Assembly: GCF_017569225.1 (NCBI RefSeq)
Contig: NZ_CP071868.1
Location: 620,001-684,000 of the forward strand
Direction of reading: 5' to 3'
Length of the DNA stretch: 64,000 bases
DNA from: Pengzhenrongella sicca
GTDB lineage: Bacteria; Actinomycetota; Actinomycetes; Actinomycetales; Cellulomonadaceae
In this document: piece after piece, positions 30,190 to 39,029 of the stretch
Numbering within the stretch: position 1 is the first letter of the stretch
How the letters are laid out: the number at the start of each line of letters is the position of its first letter
The notes under the pieces: model-generated
The model's input: only the letters and a program-made list of their open reading frames with translations
Told to the model about the DNA's origin: nothing
The model's database searches: none
Made by a program: the position numbers and the translations under genes

Positions 30190-31373
30190 TGCGCCACCGC
30201 CTGCAGGCGCGCCGCGATGCGCTCGGGCGTGGTGTCGCTGATCCAGGCGGCCATCCCGGACTCGACGCCGGCGAGGTACTTGAGCTTGCCGGGCGCGCGG
30301 AGCACCGAGAACACCTGCAGGTGCAGGCGGGACAGCTCGCGGCCGTCGCCCACGGGCGCCTGGTGCCAGCCGGCGATGTACGGCAGCGTGATCGGCTCGC
30401 CCGCGGGGCCCTCGAAGAACCGGTCGAGCATCGCGAGCAGGCGCAGGTACACGGTCGCGAGGTCGGCGCGCTCGGCGTCGGTCAGCGCGGGCAGGTCGGG
30501 CACGTCGCGCCGCGGCGCGAGGTGCACCTCGACGGGCCAGCGCGCGGCGAACGGCACGTACGCGACCCAGTGCTCGGACTCGAGCACGATGCGGGTGCCC
30601 GCGCGCAGCTCGGCGTCCAGGATGTCGCGCCCGAGCAGGCCGCCGGTGCGCTCGTGGTGCGCGCGCGCCTGCGCGAGCAGCGCCTGCGTGCGCGGCGTGA
30701 GGTACGGGAACGCGTAGATCTGCCCGTGCGGGTGGTGCAGCGTGACCCCGATCTCCTTGCCGCGGTTCTCGAAGCAGAACACCTGCTCGATGCCCGGCAG
30801 GGCGCCGAGCGCCGCGGTGCGGTCGGCCCACGCCTCGATGATCGTGCGCATGCGCTTGGGCCCGACGGACGCGAGCGACGCCGTCGAGTCCGAGCTGAAG
30901 CAGATGACCTCGCAGCGGCCGTTCGCGGGCCGCACCGGGAAGAGCTCCTCGCCGTCGCCGTGGGCGAGGGCGTCGCCCGCGTCGGGCACGGTCAGCAGCG
31001 ACGGGAACCGGTTCTCGAAGACGACGACGTCGTAGTCCTCGGCCGGGATCTCGCCGTCGGAGTACGCGGCGCCCGGCTTGGCGGGGGCCAGCGGGTTCGA
31101 GTCCGCCGGCGGCAGGAACGTGCGGTTCATCCGGTGCGACGCCATCGGGATCCAGTCGCCCGTGAGCGGGTCGCGGCGCAGCTCGGGGCTCGCGGCCGGG
31201 CGCGCGACGCCGTCGTCGCCGACGACGGGCGTGAACCGGTTGGGCAGCGGCCGCGGGTCGTCGAGCCGGCGGGTCGCGGCCCCCGACACGTAGGGCTCGG
31301 AGTCGTCGAAGTAGATCAGCTCGCGCCCGTCGGCCAGGGTGGTCGGCGTGCGTCGGACGGCAGCGGTGCTCAC
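30186..31373 (-). CDS. galT: galactose-1-phosphate uridylyltransferase
   Basis: A 395-residue enzyme that exchanges UMP between UDP-glucose and galactose-1-phosphate. The catalytic His-Pro-His motif is in TLHHPHGQIYAFP. DPLTGDWIPMASHR, the substrate-site region FENRFPSLL and the late VEVHLAPRRDVPDLPAL are family hallmarks. The GTG at 31373 overlaps the deoR stop as GTGA, with ACGAGGAGC as ribosome binding site. It is followed by galK with the same kind of overlap. No galE is in the window, so UDP-galactose must be recycled by an epimerase encoded elsewhere. Confidence 0.95.
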
Positions 31374-32212
31374 GATGCTCCTCGTTCGGTGGTGGGGGAC
31401 TGCGGCGGTGGGGTCTGGGGGGAGGCGGTGGCCGGCGCGAGCAGGAGCTGGCCGACGGCGGAGGCGGCCGCGGCGCACGCCTCGGTGGCCAGCCCCTCGT
31501 CGCTGATCAGCAGGTCGACGGCGTCGAGCGCGGCGATCCGGGCGAGCCCGACGACGCCCCACTTGCTGTGGTCGGCGAGCACGACGACGTCGCTCGCGCA
31601 GCGCAGCAGGGCGCGGTCCGTCTGCGCCTCGAGCAGGTTGGGCGTGGTCAGGCCGTCCGGCCCGAGCCCGTGCACGCCGAGGAAGGTGCGGTCGACGCGA
31701 AGCTGGCCGAGGGCGGCGTCGGCGATGGGCCCGACGAGCGCGTCCGACGGCGTGCGCACCCCGCCGGTGAGCACGACGTCCAGCGCCGAGCCCGGCCGGC
31801 GCGACGCGAGGTGCAGCGTGTCGGCGACCGGCAGCGAGTTGGTCACGACGGTGAGCGGCCGCAGCGCCGGGTCGGCGGCGATGAGCTCCGCGAGCAGGTG
31901 CGCGGTGCTCCCGGCGGACAGCGCGATCGAGGAGCCGGGCGAGATCCAGGCCAGCGCGGCGCGCGCGATCGCGAGCTTCTGGGTCGCGGCGAGGGTGCGC
32001 TTGACCGCGAAGTCGAGCTCGTGGGCGGTGTGGTGGGCGTCGACGGCGCCGCCGTGCACCCGCCGCACGACGCCGAGCCGCGCGAGCTCGGCGATGTCGC
32101 GCCGGATCGTCATGTCCGAGACGTCGAGCTCGACGACGAGGTCGGCGACCCGGACCGCCCCCCGCGCGCGCACGTCCGCCAGGATCCGGTCCTGTCGTTG
32201 ACTCGCGAGCAT
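31370..32212 (-). CDS. DeoR family transcriptional regulator of the gal operon
   Basis: A 280-residue DNA-binding sensor. The N-terminal helix-turn-helix includes QRQDRILADVRARGAVRV and DVSDMTIRRDIAELARLG, with the DeoR pattern RVHGGA. The C-terminal sugar-phosphate isomerase-like sensor domain has SIALSAGSTAHLLAE and VVVLADHSKWG. It heads the operon, so it probably controls its own synthesis and galTK in response to a galactose-derived phosphate; that link is inferred from position. The ATG at 32212 lies six bases after an AATACT -10 element, suggesting leaderless translation. The last 20 residues are a Pro/Thr/Gln-rich tail. Confidence 0.9.
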   Translation of the reverse strand: MLASQRQDRILADVRARGAVRVADLVVELDVSDMTIRRDIAELARLGVVRRVHGGAVDAHHTAHELDFAVKRTLAATQKLAIARAALAWISPGSSIALSAGSTAHLLAELIAADPALRPLTVVTNSLPVADTLHLASRRPGSALDVVLTGGVRTPSDALVGPIADAALGQLRVDRTFLGVHGLGPDGLTTPNLLEAQTDRALLRCASDVVVLADHSKWGVVGLARIAALDAVDLLISDEGLATEACAAAASAVGQLLLAPATASPQTPPPQSPTTERGAS

Positions 32213-32218
32213 GTCAAC

Positions 32219-32246
32219 AGTATTCCCCACAACTGAACATTTTCAA
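32219..32246 (-). promoter_or_regulatory. deoR-galTK promoter
   Basis: On the minus strand TTGAAA (32246-32241) and AATACT (32224-32219) are 16 bases apart, and six bases separate the -10 from the ATG. The region is an AT-rich island in a very GC-rich neighbourhood, so it is also the likely operator. Confidence 0.6.
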
Positions 32247-32312
32247 ACACCGCCGAAGCTCCTCCGGGGAGGCTGCTCGCGCGCGGGGGAGGTTGCTCGC
32301 GCGCGCGAGCTC

Positions 32313-32397
32313 GAGGTAGTCCATCCGCGGCGAGATCGTCCGCCTCAAGGGACTACCTCGCCACGGATGGACTACCTCGGCGCACGGGGACTACCTG
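32313..32397. repeat. nested inverted repeat, mixed GAGGTAGTCC/GAGATCGTCC units (locus C)
   Basis: Forward units lie at 32313-32322 (GAGGTAGTCC) and 32332-32341 (GAGATCGTCC). Inverted GGACTACCTC units lie at 32350-32359 and 32369-32378, with a degenerate one at 32388-32397. The cluster is downstream of mrp and upstream of the deoR promoter, the only non-convergent site of the family here. A 20-bp GGGGAGG(C/T)TGCTCGCGCGCG duplication sits just before it. Confidence 0.85.
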
Positions 32398-32444
32398 GGC
32401 GCACCGCGTACCGCCTGCGGGCCGCACGCAAATGGCGCTGTGGG

Positions 32445-33605
32445 CTACCTGCCGACGGGGGACAGCCCCAGCGAGCGGCCCGCCAGGCCGCGCGAGCGCG
32501 CCGCGAGGCTGCGGGCGACGGTGCGCAACGCGACCGCGGCCGGCGACTCGGGGTCGGACAGCACGATCGGCCTGCCGGCGTCGCCGGCCTCGCGCAGCCG
32601 GACGTCGAGCGGCACCTGCGCGAGCAGGGGCACGCGCGCGCCGAGGATCTCAGTCAGGCTCGCGGCCACCGCCTCGCCGCCGCCCGCGCCGAAGATCTCC
32701 AGGCGCGAGCCGTCGGGCTGCTCGAGCCAGGCCATGTTCTCGATGACGCCGACGACGTGCTGCCGGGTCTGCACGGCCACGGAACCGGCGCGCTCGGCGA
32801 CCTCGGACGCGGCGAGCTGCGGCGTCGTGACCACGATGAGCTCGGAGGCCGGCAGCAGCTGCGCGACCGAGATCGCGATGTCGCCCGTGCCGGGCGGCAG
32901 GTCGAGCAGCAGCACGTCGAGGTCGCCCCAGAACACGTCGGCCAGGAACTGCTGGAGCGCGCGGTGCAGCATCGGCCCGCGCCACACGACGGGCTGGCCC
33001 GCCGGCACGAACATGCCGATCGAGATCACCTTGATGTCGTGCGCGATGGGCGGCAGGATCATGTCGTCCACGCGGGTCGGGGTCATCGACACCCCGAGCA
33101 TCCGCGGGATCGAGAAGCCGTAGACGTCGGCGTCGAGCACGCCGACCCGCAGGCCGTCGGCGGCCATGGCCGCGGCGAGGTTCGCGGTCACCGACGACTT
33201 GCCGACGCCGCCCTTGCCCGAGGCGATCGCGTAGATCTTGGTCAGCGACTCGGGCTTGCTGAACGGGATGACTGGCTCGGCGACGCCGCCGCGCAGGGTC
33301 TCGCGCAGCGCCGCGCGCTGCTCGGCGCTCATCACGCCCATCTGCACCAGCACGCTCGTCACGCCGTCGAGCGGGGAGACGGCGGCGGTGATGTCCCGCG
33401 TCAGGGTGTCCTTGAGCGGGCAGCCCTGCGTCGTGAGGTCGAGCCCGACGGTCACGAGCGTCCCGCCGGCGCCGTCAGGGCCGACGTCGACCGACCGCAC
33501 CATCCCGAGCTCGGTGATCGGGCGCCGGATCTCCGGGTCCTGGACGGTTCCCAGCGCCGTGCGGACGGCGGCGGTCAGGGCGGTGGGATCGGCAACGAGA
33601 GGCAT
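32445..33605 (-). CDS. mrp: Mrp/ApbC family iron-sulfur carrier ATPase
   Basis: A 386-residue P-loop ATPase that carries and inserts Fe-S clusters into target proteins. A MIP18/DUF59 domain (residues 1-100; TVQDPEIRRPITELGMV) is fused to the ATPase domain with the deviant Walker A ASGKGGVGKSSVTANLA. VGVLDADVYGFSIPRMLG and LLLDLPPGTGDIAI follow. The usual C-terminal CxxC of Mrp is not visible in the final third, as is common in actinobacterial homologues. The ATG at 33605 lies six bases after TACGAT, so the mRNA is probably leaderless. It stands 41 bp downstream of the DUF1003 stop. Confidence 0.93.
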   Translation of the reverse strand: MPLVADPTALTAAVRTALGTVQDPEIRRPITELGMVRSVDVGPDGAGGTLVTVGLDLTTQGCPLKDTLTRDITAAVSPLDGVTSVLVQMGVMSAEQRAALRETLRGGVAEPVIPFSKPESLTKIYAIASGKGGVGKSSVTANLAAAMAADGLRVGVLDADVYGFSIPRMLGVSMTPTRVDDMILPPIAHDIKVISIGMFVPAGQPVVWRGPMLHRALQQFLADVFWGDLDVLLLDLPPGTGDIAISVAQLLPASELIVVTTPQLAASEVAERAGSVAVQTRQHVVGVIENMAWLEQPDGSRLEIFGAGGGEAVAASLTEILGARVPLLAQVPLDVRLREAGDAGRPIVLSDPESPAAVALRTVARSLAARSRGLAGRSLGLSPVGR

Positions 33606-33611
33606 GACCCA

Positions 33612-33617
33612 ATCGTA
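33612..33617 (-). promoter_or_regulatory. mrp: -10 element of leaderless mrp mRNA
   Basis: TACGAT on the minus strand, then TGGGTC, then the ATG start codon. Confidence 0.5.
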
Positions 33618-33645
33618 GTTCGCGCCCGCCCGGGCTCCGCTGGCG

Positions 33646-34458
33646 TCAGCTGTCGGGGCCGTCCGCGACCGCCGCGGCGGCGGGCGTCGTGGGGGTCGGG
33701 GGAACCGGCGGGGCCGCGGGATCCGTCGCAGGCGGATCGGCCACGGGCCTCTCGGTCGCGGGCGGATCAATCGCGGGCGGATCGGCCGCGGGCGGAGCGG
33801 TCACGGCGTCGGTCGCCAGCGCGGTCTCGATCGCGGCCGTCGCCTCGACGGCGGCGGCTCCAGCCTTCTTGCGCTCGTCCTTGCGGGCCCGGTCCCCGCG
33901 GCGGGCCCGGTCGTCCTTGCGCCCCCGGCCGTCGCGCCGGCCGCGGTCCTCGCGGCGGTGCGGCCCGGCGTCGTCGCCGTCCCCGTCGGGCGTGAGCTCC
34001 TCGAGCAGGTTGCGCAGCTCGGAGCGTAGGAAGTCGCGCGTGGCGACCTCGCCGAGCGCGATGCGCAGCCCGGCCATCTCGCGCGCGAGGTACTCGGTGT
34101 CGGCGAGGTTGCGCTCGGCTTGCTGGCGGTCCTGCTCGATCGCGACGCGGTCGCGGTCGGCCTGCCGGTTCTGGGCGAGCAGGATCAGCGGCGCCGCGTA
34201 CGAGGCCTGCACCGAGAAGAAGAGGTTGAGCAGGATGAACGGGTACGGGTCCCAGCCCAGGCCCCACAGCGCGAGCGAGTTGATCGTCACCCAGACGACC
34301 ACGAACCCGCTCATGTACATCAGGAACCGGCCGGTGCCCATGAACCGGGCGAAGGCCTCGGCGATGCGGCCGACGGCGTCGGGGTCGCGCCGCAGTCGCG
34401 GCACCCACGAGCGACGCGACTCCTTGGGCGTGTCGAGGCGCTCAGCCACGGCCGTCAC
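33646..34458 (-). CDS. DUF1003 family membrane protein
   Basis: A 270-residue protein of unknown function. The DUF1003 core has two membrane helices, FLMYMSGFVVVWVTINSLAL and ILLNLFFSVQASYAAPLILL, separated by a short loop with LGWDPYP. The core ends in an amphipathic segment rich in Arg and Asp (QNRQADRDRVAIEQDRQQAE). After residue 155 there is an Arg/Lys/Asp-rich stretch and then an Ala/Pro/Asp tail of about 65 residues made of imperfect PPATDP-like repeats. The GTG at 34458 overlaps the MgtE-like gene by 17 bases (an alternative is GTG 34449), so the two are co-translated, which suggests a shared role at the membrane, possibly in metal transport. Confidence 0.85.
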   Translation of the reverse strand: MTAVAERLDTPKESRRSWVPRLRRDPDAVGRIAEAFARFMGTGRFLMYMSGFVVVWVTINSLALWGLGWDPYPFILLNLFFSVQASYAAPLILLAQNRQADRDRVAIEQDRQQAERNLADTEYLAREMAGLRIALGEVATRDFLRSELRNLLEELTPDGDGDDAGPHRREDRGRRDGRGRKDDRARRGDRARKDERKKAGAAAVEATAAIETALATDAVTAPPAADPPAIDPPATERPVADPPATDPAAPPVPPTPTTPAAAAVADGPDS

Positions 34459-35743
34459 CCGATCCGGCGGAGCCGAGGTGCACGACCTCGTCGTCGTCGT
34501 CGTCCGTCTCGCGCCAGTCCTCGGGCAGCAGGTGGTCGAGGACGTCGTCGATGCTCACCGCGCCGAGCAGCCGCCGCTCGGAGTCCACGACCGGCAGCGC
34601 GAGCAGGTTGTACGTCGCGAGCAGCCGGGTGACCTGCAGCAGCGGTGCGTCGGCGGTGACCGCGTCGATGTCGGAGTCGACGAGCGTGCCGATCGACTCG
34701 TGCGGCGCCTCGCGCAGCATCGCCTGCAGGTGCACGACGCCGAGGAAGCGCCCGGTGGGCGTCTCGGCCGGGGGCCGGGTCACGAACACCATCGAGGCGA
34801 GCGCGGGCGTGAGGTCCTGGCGGCGCACGTGCGCGAGCGCCGCGGCGATCGAGGTCTCCGGCGGCAGCACGACAGGCTCGGTGGTCATCAGGCCACCCGC
34901 GGTGTTCTCCTCGTACGCGAGCAGGCGGCGCACGTCGCGCGCATCCTCGGGCTCCATGAGGCTCAGCAGCTCGGCCGCGTCCGCCTGGGTGAGCTCGCCG
35001 AGCAGGTCGGCGGCGTCGTCGGGCTGCATGGCCTCGAGCACGTCGGCGGCGCGGCCGCGCTCGAGCCCGGACAGGATCGCGACCTGGTCGTCCTCGGGCA
35101 GCTCCTCGAGCACGTCCGCGAGGCGCTCGTCGTCGAGCGCGGCGGCGACCTCGAGCCGCCGGCTCGACGTGAGGTCGTGCAGCATGTCGGCGAGGTCGGC
35201 CGGCTTGAGGTCCTCGTAGGCCGCGAGCAGGAGCGCCGCGCCCTGGGCGGCGGGGCCGTGCGCGAGGCCCTTGACCTCGTCGACGGCGACGACGAGCGTC
35301 ACGCCGCGCCGGCGCAGCAGCGTGCCGCGGTTCGCGGCCTGCCGGCGCACGAACAGCTGGGTCACGATCCAGTCGCCGGAGCGCTGCTGCTCCATCGCGA
35401 GGTCCTCGATGACGGCGGCGCCGGAGCCGTCCACGAACTCGACGGCCCGGTCGAGCAGCTCGCTCACGGCGAGGGTCTCGGCGGCCCGCTGCTGGAAGCG
35501 GCGCATGTTGAGCAGCCCGGTGGCGATCACCTGGCCGACGTCGATGCTCGTGACGCGGGTCAGCGGCAGGAACACACGGCGCCGCCCGGGCACCTCGACG
35601 ACGAGGCCGACGGCGCGGGGTCTGCCCGTCGCGCGCACCAGCAGGACGACGTCGCGGACCCGACCAACCTGATCGCCGAGGGGGTCGAAGACCATCGTCC
35701 CGGCCAGGCGCGCGATGAAGACGCGGTTCCCAGGGCTGCTCAC
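34442..35743 (-). CDS. MgtE-like soluble protein with PRC-barrel, MgtE N and CBS domains
   Basis: A 433-residue cytosolic protein. Residues 1-90 resemble a PRC barrel (GDQVGRVRDVVLL). Next comes a helical MgtE N-domain of short repeats (LADVLEELPEDDQVAILSGL, ADVLEAMQPDDAADLLGEL) and a CBS pair (about 285-415; TTEPVVLPPETSIAAALAHV, LLALPVVDSERRLLGAVSID). In MgtE these domains sense Mg2+ and gate a five-helix channel, but no membrane segments follow here; the protein ends in an acidic tail (TDDDDDEVVHLG). It may regulate a separate membrane partner, perhaps the overlapping DUF1003 protein. The GTG at 35743 follows TAGGCT by six bases, indicating a leaderless mRNA. Confidence 0.88.
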   Translation of the reverse strand: MSSPGNRVFIARLAGTMVFDPLGDQVGRVRDVVLLVRATGRPRAVGLVVEVPGRRRVFLPLTRVTSIDVGQVIATGLLNMRRFQQRAAETLAVSELLDRAVEFVDGSGAAVIEDLAMEQQRSGDWIVTQLFVRRQAANRGTLLRRRGVTLVVAVDEVKGLAHGPAAQGAALLLAAYEDLKPADLADMLHDLTSSRRLEVAAALDDERLADVLEELPEDDQVAILSGLERGRAADVLEAMQPDDAADLLGELTQADAAELLSLMEPEDARDVRRLLAYEENTAGGLMTTEPVVLPPETSIAAALAHVRRQDLTPALASMVFVTRPPAETPTGRFLGVVHLQAMLREAPHESIGTLVDSDIDAVTADAPLLQVTRLLATYNLLALPVVDSERRLLGAVSIDDVLDHLLPEDWRETDDDDDEVVHLGSAGSGDGRG

Positions 35744-35749
35744 GCGGTC

Positions 35750-35755
35750 AGCCTA
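35750..35755 (-). promoter_or_regulatory. -10 element of leaderless MgtE-like/DUF1003 mRNA
   Basis: TAGGCT on the minus strand, followed by GACCGC and the GTG start. Confidence 0.55.
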
Positions 35756-35839
35756 ATGCCCGGCCACCCGCCACCGCCGCGCAACCATCCACAGGTGGCA
35801 AGCCTGGCGGCGCCTCGCGGCGTGCGCGAGGATTGCGCC

Positions 35840-36529
35840 ATGTCGTTCACCGGTCGCCCCCGCGTTCCCCCCACCCCCACGTTGCCGAAGGGCGAGCAGA
35901 TCGCCGTCTACGGCAGCTACCTCGAGGCGCAGCGCGCCGTCGACCACCTGGCGGACAAGCAGTTCCCCGTGCAGCTCGTGACGATCGTGGGCATCGACCT
36001 GCGCATGGTCGAGCGCGTCACGGGCCGGCTGTCCTACCCGCGGGTCGCGATCGCGGGCCTCGCGTCCGGCGCGTGGTTCGGGCTGTTCGTCGGGGTGCTG
36101 CTGCTGATGTTCTCGGCGGACTCGGCCAGCTTCCCGCTCGTCGCGGCCATCTTCATCGGCGCCGGGTTCGGCATGCTGTTCTCGGTGATCACCTACTCGT
36201 TCACGGGCGGCAAGCGGGACTTCACCTCCGCCAGCCAGATCGTCGCCGGCTCGTACTCGGTGCTGTGCGCCGCCGAGCAGGCGCACAAGGCGCGCAACCT
36301 GCTCCGTGAGATCGGCGGCACGGTGTCCGGCTGGCCCGGCGCGCAGCCCGCGCCCGCCCGGGCCGCCGCGGTGCAGCCCGCGCCGGCCCAGCCCGCGCCG
36401 ACGGCCCAGCAGGCGCCGCCGCCCACGGCCTACCCGGTGCACCCGCCGCTGGCCGCGAACCCGCAGGACACCGGCCCGGTCGCCCCGACCGAGCCGCCGA
36501 CGCAGCCGCCAGCGCCGCCGCAGTCCTGA
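35840..36529 (+). CDS. general stress protein-like membrane protein
   Basis: A 229-residue protein whose first half matches the general-stress-protein 17M-like N-terminal fold (QIAVYGSYLEAQRAVDHLADKQFPV). Two membrane helices follow: AIAGLASGAWFGLFVGVLLLM and VAAIFIGAGFGMLFSVITYS. After residue 160 comes a Pro/Ala/Gln-rich tail of about 65 residues with no predicted structure. The ATG at 35840 follows GAGGATTGCGCC, which could be read either as a weak ribosome binding site or as a GAGGAT -10 for a leaderless mRNA. It is divergent from the MgtE-like gene, and a 9-bp-stem hairpin lies between it and pepP. Confidence 0.8.
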   Translation: MSFTGRPRVPPTPTLPKGEQIAVYGSYLEAQRAVDHLADKQFPVQLVTIVGIDLRMVERVTGRLSYPRVAIAGLASGAWFGLFVGVLLLMFSADSASFPLVAAIFIGAGFGMLFSVITYSFTGGKRDFTSASQIVAGSYSVLCAAEQAHKARNLLREIGGTVSGWPGAQPAPARAAAVQPAPAQPAPTAQQAPPPTAYPVHPPLAANPQDTGPVAPTEPPTQPPAPPQS

Positions 36530-36533
36530 CGGC

Positions 36534-36558
36534 GCGGGCCGGTGCTGAGCCGGCCCGC
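36534..36558. terminator. hairpin terminator between convergent genes
   Basis: GCGGGCCGG (36534-36542) pairs with CCGGCCCGC (36550-36558) across a 7-base loop, between the stress-protein gene and pepP. Confidence 0.7.
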
Positions 36559-36591
36559 CCGTCAGTCCCCGCCGCGGCAGTCCTCGCCGCG

Positions 36592-38124
36592 TCAGTCCGT
36601 CAGCAGCGTGGCCATCCAGGCCTCGACGTCCTCGGGGCGGCGCGGCAGCGCGGCCGAGAGGTTCTCGTTGCCGGTCGCGGTCACGAGCACGTCGTCCTCG
36701 ATGCGCACCCCGATGCCGCGGTACTCCGCGGGCACGCCGACGTCGTCGGCCTTGAAGTACAGGCCCGGCTCGATCGTGAAGACCATGCCCGGCTCGAGCG
36801 TCGCGTCGAGGTACATCTCGCGGCGCGCGAGCGCGCAGTCGTGCACGTCGAGGCCGAGGTGGTGGCTCGTGCCGTGCACCATCCAGCGGCGGTGGAACTG
36901 GCCCTCGGCCGAGAGCGACTCTTCGGCCGTGCCCGGCAGCAGCCCCCACTGGCCGAGCCGGTCGGCGATGACCTCCATCGCGGCGGCGTGCACGTCCCGG
37001 AACTTCGCGCCGGGCACCGCGACGGCGAAGGCGGCGTCGGCGGCGTCGAGCACGGCCGTGTAGACCTTGCGCTGGACGTCGGTGTACGTGCCGTCGACGG
37101 GCAGGGTGCGCGTCACGTCGGCGGTGTAGAGCGAGTCGACCTCGATGCCGGCGTCGACGAGCACGAGCTCGCCGGAGCGGACCTGGCCGTCGTTGCGCGT
37201 CCAGTGCAGCGTCGTGGCGTGCTCGCCCGCGGCCGCGATCGTGTCGTAGCCGACGGCGTTGCCCTCGAGCCGCGCGTGCGCCCCGAACGTGCCCTCGATG
37301 ACGCGCTCGCCGCGCGTGTGCTCGACGGCGACGGGCAGCTCGCGGACGACCTTGGCGAAGCCGACGATCGTCTCGTCGACCGCGTGCCGCAGCTGGTCGA
37401 TCTCGTAGGCGTCCTTGACGAGCCGCAGCTCGGACAGGGCCTCGGCGAGCAACTCGTCGCGCTGGCCCGAGTCCTCGGCCGCGCGGATCTCCTCGACCAC
37501 GGACTCGATCGCCTCGTCCGCACCGGGCACGACCACGAGGTGCACCCCGCCCGCGCCGACGTCCTTGCCGAGCGCGTCGCGCAGGTCGTCGATGTGCGCG
37601 GTCCGGATCCCGGTGACGGTCGCGACGTCGGCGAGCGTCGGGCGCGCGCCGACCCAGAACTCCCCGTAGCGCGAGTCCGAGTAGAACTCCTCGGTGTCGC
37701 GCCCGGCCAGCGGCCGGAAGTACAGCACCGCGGTGTGCGCGCCGCCGTCGTCGCCCGCGCCGTCGGCGGCCGGGTGCAGCACCAGCACGGCGTCGGGTTC
37801 CTGCTCGGTGCCCAGGCCGGTCAGGTGTGCGAAGGCCGAGTGCGGGCGGAACGCGTAGTCGCAGTCGTTGCTGCGGACCTTGAACGAGCCGGCCGGCACG
37901 ACGAGGCGCTCGCCCGGGAACTGCGCGGACAGGCGCGCGCGGCGCGCGGCGGTGAACGGCGCCGCCGGGCCGGCGGGCAGGTCGAGCTCGACGCGCGGTC
38001 CCCAGCCGGTGGTGATGAACTTCTTGAAGGCGTCCGACGCCGGCCGCTGGGACCGGTTGTCACCGCGGCTCGCGTTCGGCTGCGCGGCGGTGGCCGCGGC
38101 GGGGGTCTGTATGGGTTCGGTCAT
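36592..38124 (-). CDS. pepP: Xaa-Pro aminopeptidase (M24B family)
   Basis: A 510-residue cytosolic metallopeptidase that removes N-terminal residues preceding proline. The aminopeptidase-P N-domain (about 55-220; FKVRSNDCDYAFRPHSAFAHL) is followed by the pita-bread catalytic domain. Its metal ligands are in VLVDAGIEVDSLYTADVTR (two Asp), HGTSHHLGLDVHD (His), TIEPGLYF (Glu) and GIGVRIEDDVLV (Glu). The ATG at 38124 is preceded by GACTGGGGGC. A Gln/Ala/Pro N-terminal tail of about 25 residues exceeds the family core. It is divergent from the PHP gene with 62 bp between starts. Confidence 0.93.
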   Translation of the reverse strand: MTEPIQTPAAATAAQPNASRGDNRSQRPASDAFKKFITTGWGPRVELDLPAGPAAPFTAARRARLSAQFPGERLVVPAGSFKVRSNDCDYAFRPHSAFAHLTGLGTEQEPDAVLVLHPAADGAGDDGGAHTAVLYFRPLAGRDTEEFYSDSRYGEFWVGARPTLADVATVTGIRTAHIDDLRDALGKDVGAGGVHLVVVPGADEAIESVVEEIRAAEDSGQRDELLAEALSELRLVKDAYEIDQLRHAVDETIVGFAKVVRELPVAVEHTRGERVIEGTFGAHARLEGNAVGYDTIAAAGEHATTLHWTRNDGQVRSGELVLVDAGIEVDSLYTADVTRTLPVDGTYTDVQRKVYTAVLDAADAAFAVAVPGAKFRDVHAAAMEVIADRLGQWGLLPGTAEESLSAEGQFHRRWMVHGTSHHLGLDVHDCALARREMYLDATLEPGMVFTIEPGLYFKADDVGVPAEYRGIGVRIEDDVLVTATGNENLSAALPRRPEDVEAWMATLLTD

Positions 38125-38174
38125 GCCCCCAGTCTCCCACCGGCCACCCGCGCGGCCGATGGCCGGCCAGCGCC

Positions 38175-38180
38175 TACCCT
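38175..38180 (+). promoter_or_regulatory. -10 element of leaderless PHP-marC mRNA
   Basis: TACCCT, then TAGCCA, then the GTG start at 38187. Confidence 0.5.
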
Positions 38181-38186
38181 TAGCCA

Positions 38187-39029
38187 GTGCTGATAGACCT
38201 CCATACCCACTCGCGCGCCTCCGACGGGACGGACGCACCCGCGGCCGTCGTCGCCGCCGCGGCCGCGGCCGGGCTCGGGGTCGTCGCCCTCACCGACCAC
38301 GACACGACGGCCGGCTGGGCCGAGGCCGCCCTCGCGGCGGCCGAGACCGGCGTCACGGTGGTCCGCGGGACCGAGGTGTCCGCGCGCGCCCGCGGCATCA
38401 GCGTCCACCTGCTCAGCTACCTGCAGGACCCGGCACACCCCGCGCTGCTGGTCGAGCTGACGCGCACGCGCTCCGCGCGCCTGGACCGCGCCCGGACGAT
38501 GGTCGAGCTGCTCGGGCCGGACTTCGGGCTGACCTGGGCCGACGTCGTCGCGCAGACCCTGCCCGACACGACGATCGGGCGCCCGCACATCGCGGACGCG
38601 CTCGTCGCGCGCGGCGTCGTCGCCGACCGGACCGCCGCGTTCGCGACGATGCTCGTGCCCCGCTCGAAGTACTACGTGCCGCACTACGCGCCCGACGTGC
38701 TCGCCGCCATCGGCGCCGTCCGGGCCGCTGGCGGGGTGCCGGTGTTCGCGCACCCGGGCGCGCTCGAGCGCGGCCGCGTCGTCTCCGACGCGACGATCGA
38801 GGCGATGGCCGACGCCGGTCTCGCGGGCCTCGAGGTGCACCATCGCGACCATTCGCCGGAGCAGGTCGCCCGGCTGACCGCGCTCGCGGATCGCCTCGGG
38901 CTCCTGGCGACCGGCTCGAGCGACTACCACGGGGCCGGCAAACCGAATCGACTGGGTGAGAACGTGACAGACCGTGCGGTGTTCGACGCGATCGAGGAGC
39001 AGGGCCGGACGGCGGTGGTCCGGCCATGA
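38187..39029 (+). CDS. PHP domain phosphoesterase (YciV/RNase AM-like)
   Basis: A 280-residue metal-dependent phosphoesterase. The four PHP metal-binding motifs are visible: LIDLHTHSRASDGT at the N-terminus, VVALTDHDTT, GTEVSA, and FAHPG with LEVHHRDHS and ATGSSDYHG near the end. Homologues act as 5'-3' exonucleases or 3',5'-nucleoside bisphosphatases; the substrate here is not fixed by sequence. The GTG at 38187 has no ribosome binding site but a TACCCT hexamer at the leaderless spacing. Its TGA overlaps the marC ATG (ATGA), so the two are translated together. Confidence 0.88.
   Translation: MLIDLHTHSRASDGTDAPAAVVAAAAAAGLGVVALTDHDTTAGWAEAALAAAETGVTVVRGTEVSARARGISVHLLSYLQDPAHPALLVELTRTRSARLDRARTMVELLGPDFGLTWADVVAQTLPDTTIGRPHIADALVARGVVADRTAAFATMLVPRSKYYVPHYAPDVLAAIGAVRAAGGVPVFAHPGALERGRVVSDATIEAMADAGLAGLEVHHRDHSPEQVARLTALADRLGLLATGSSDYHGAGKPNRLGENVTDRAVFDAIEEQGRTAVVRP

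Noticed and set aside
34442-35743. Annotation as a complete MgtE magnesium transporter
   Set aside because: No transmembrane segments follow the CBS pair, so only the regulatory part is present.
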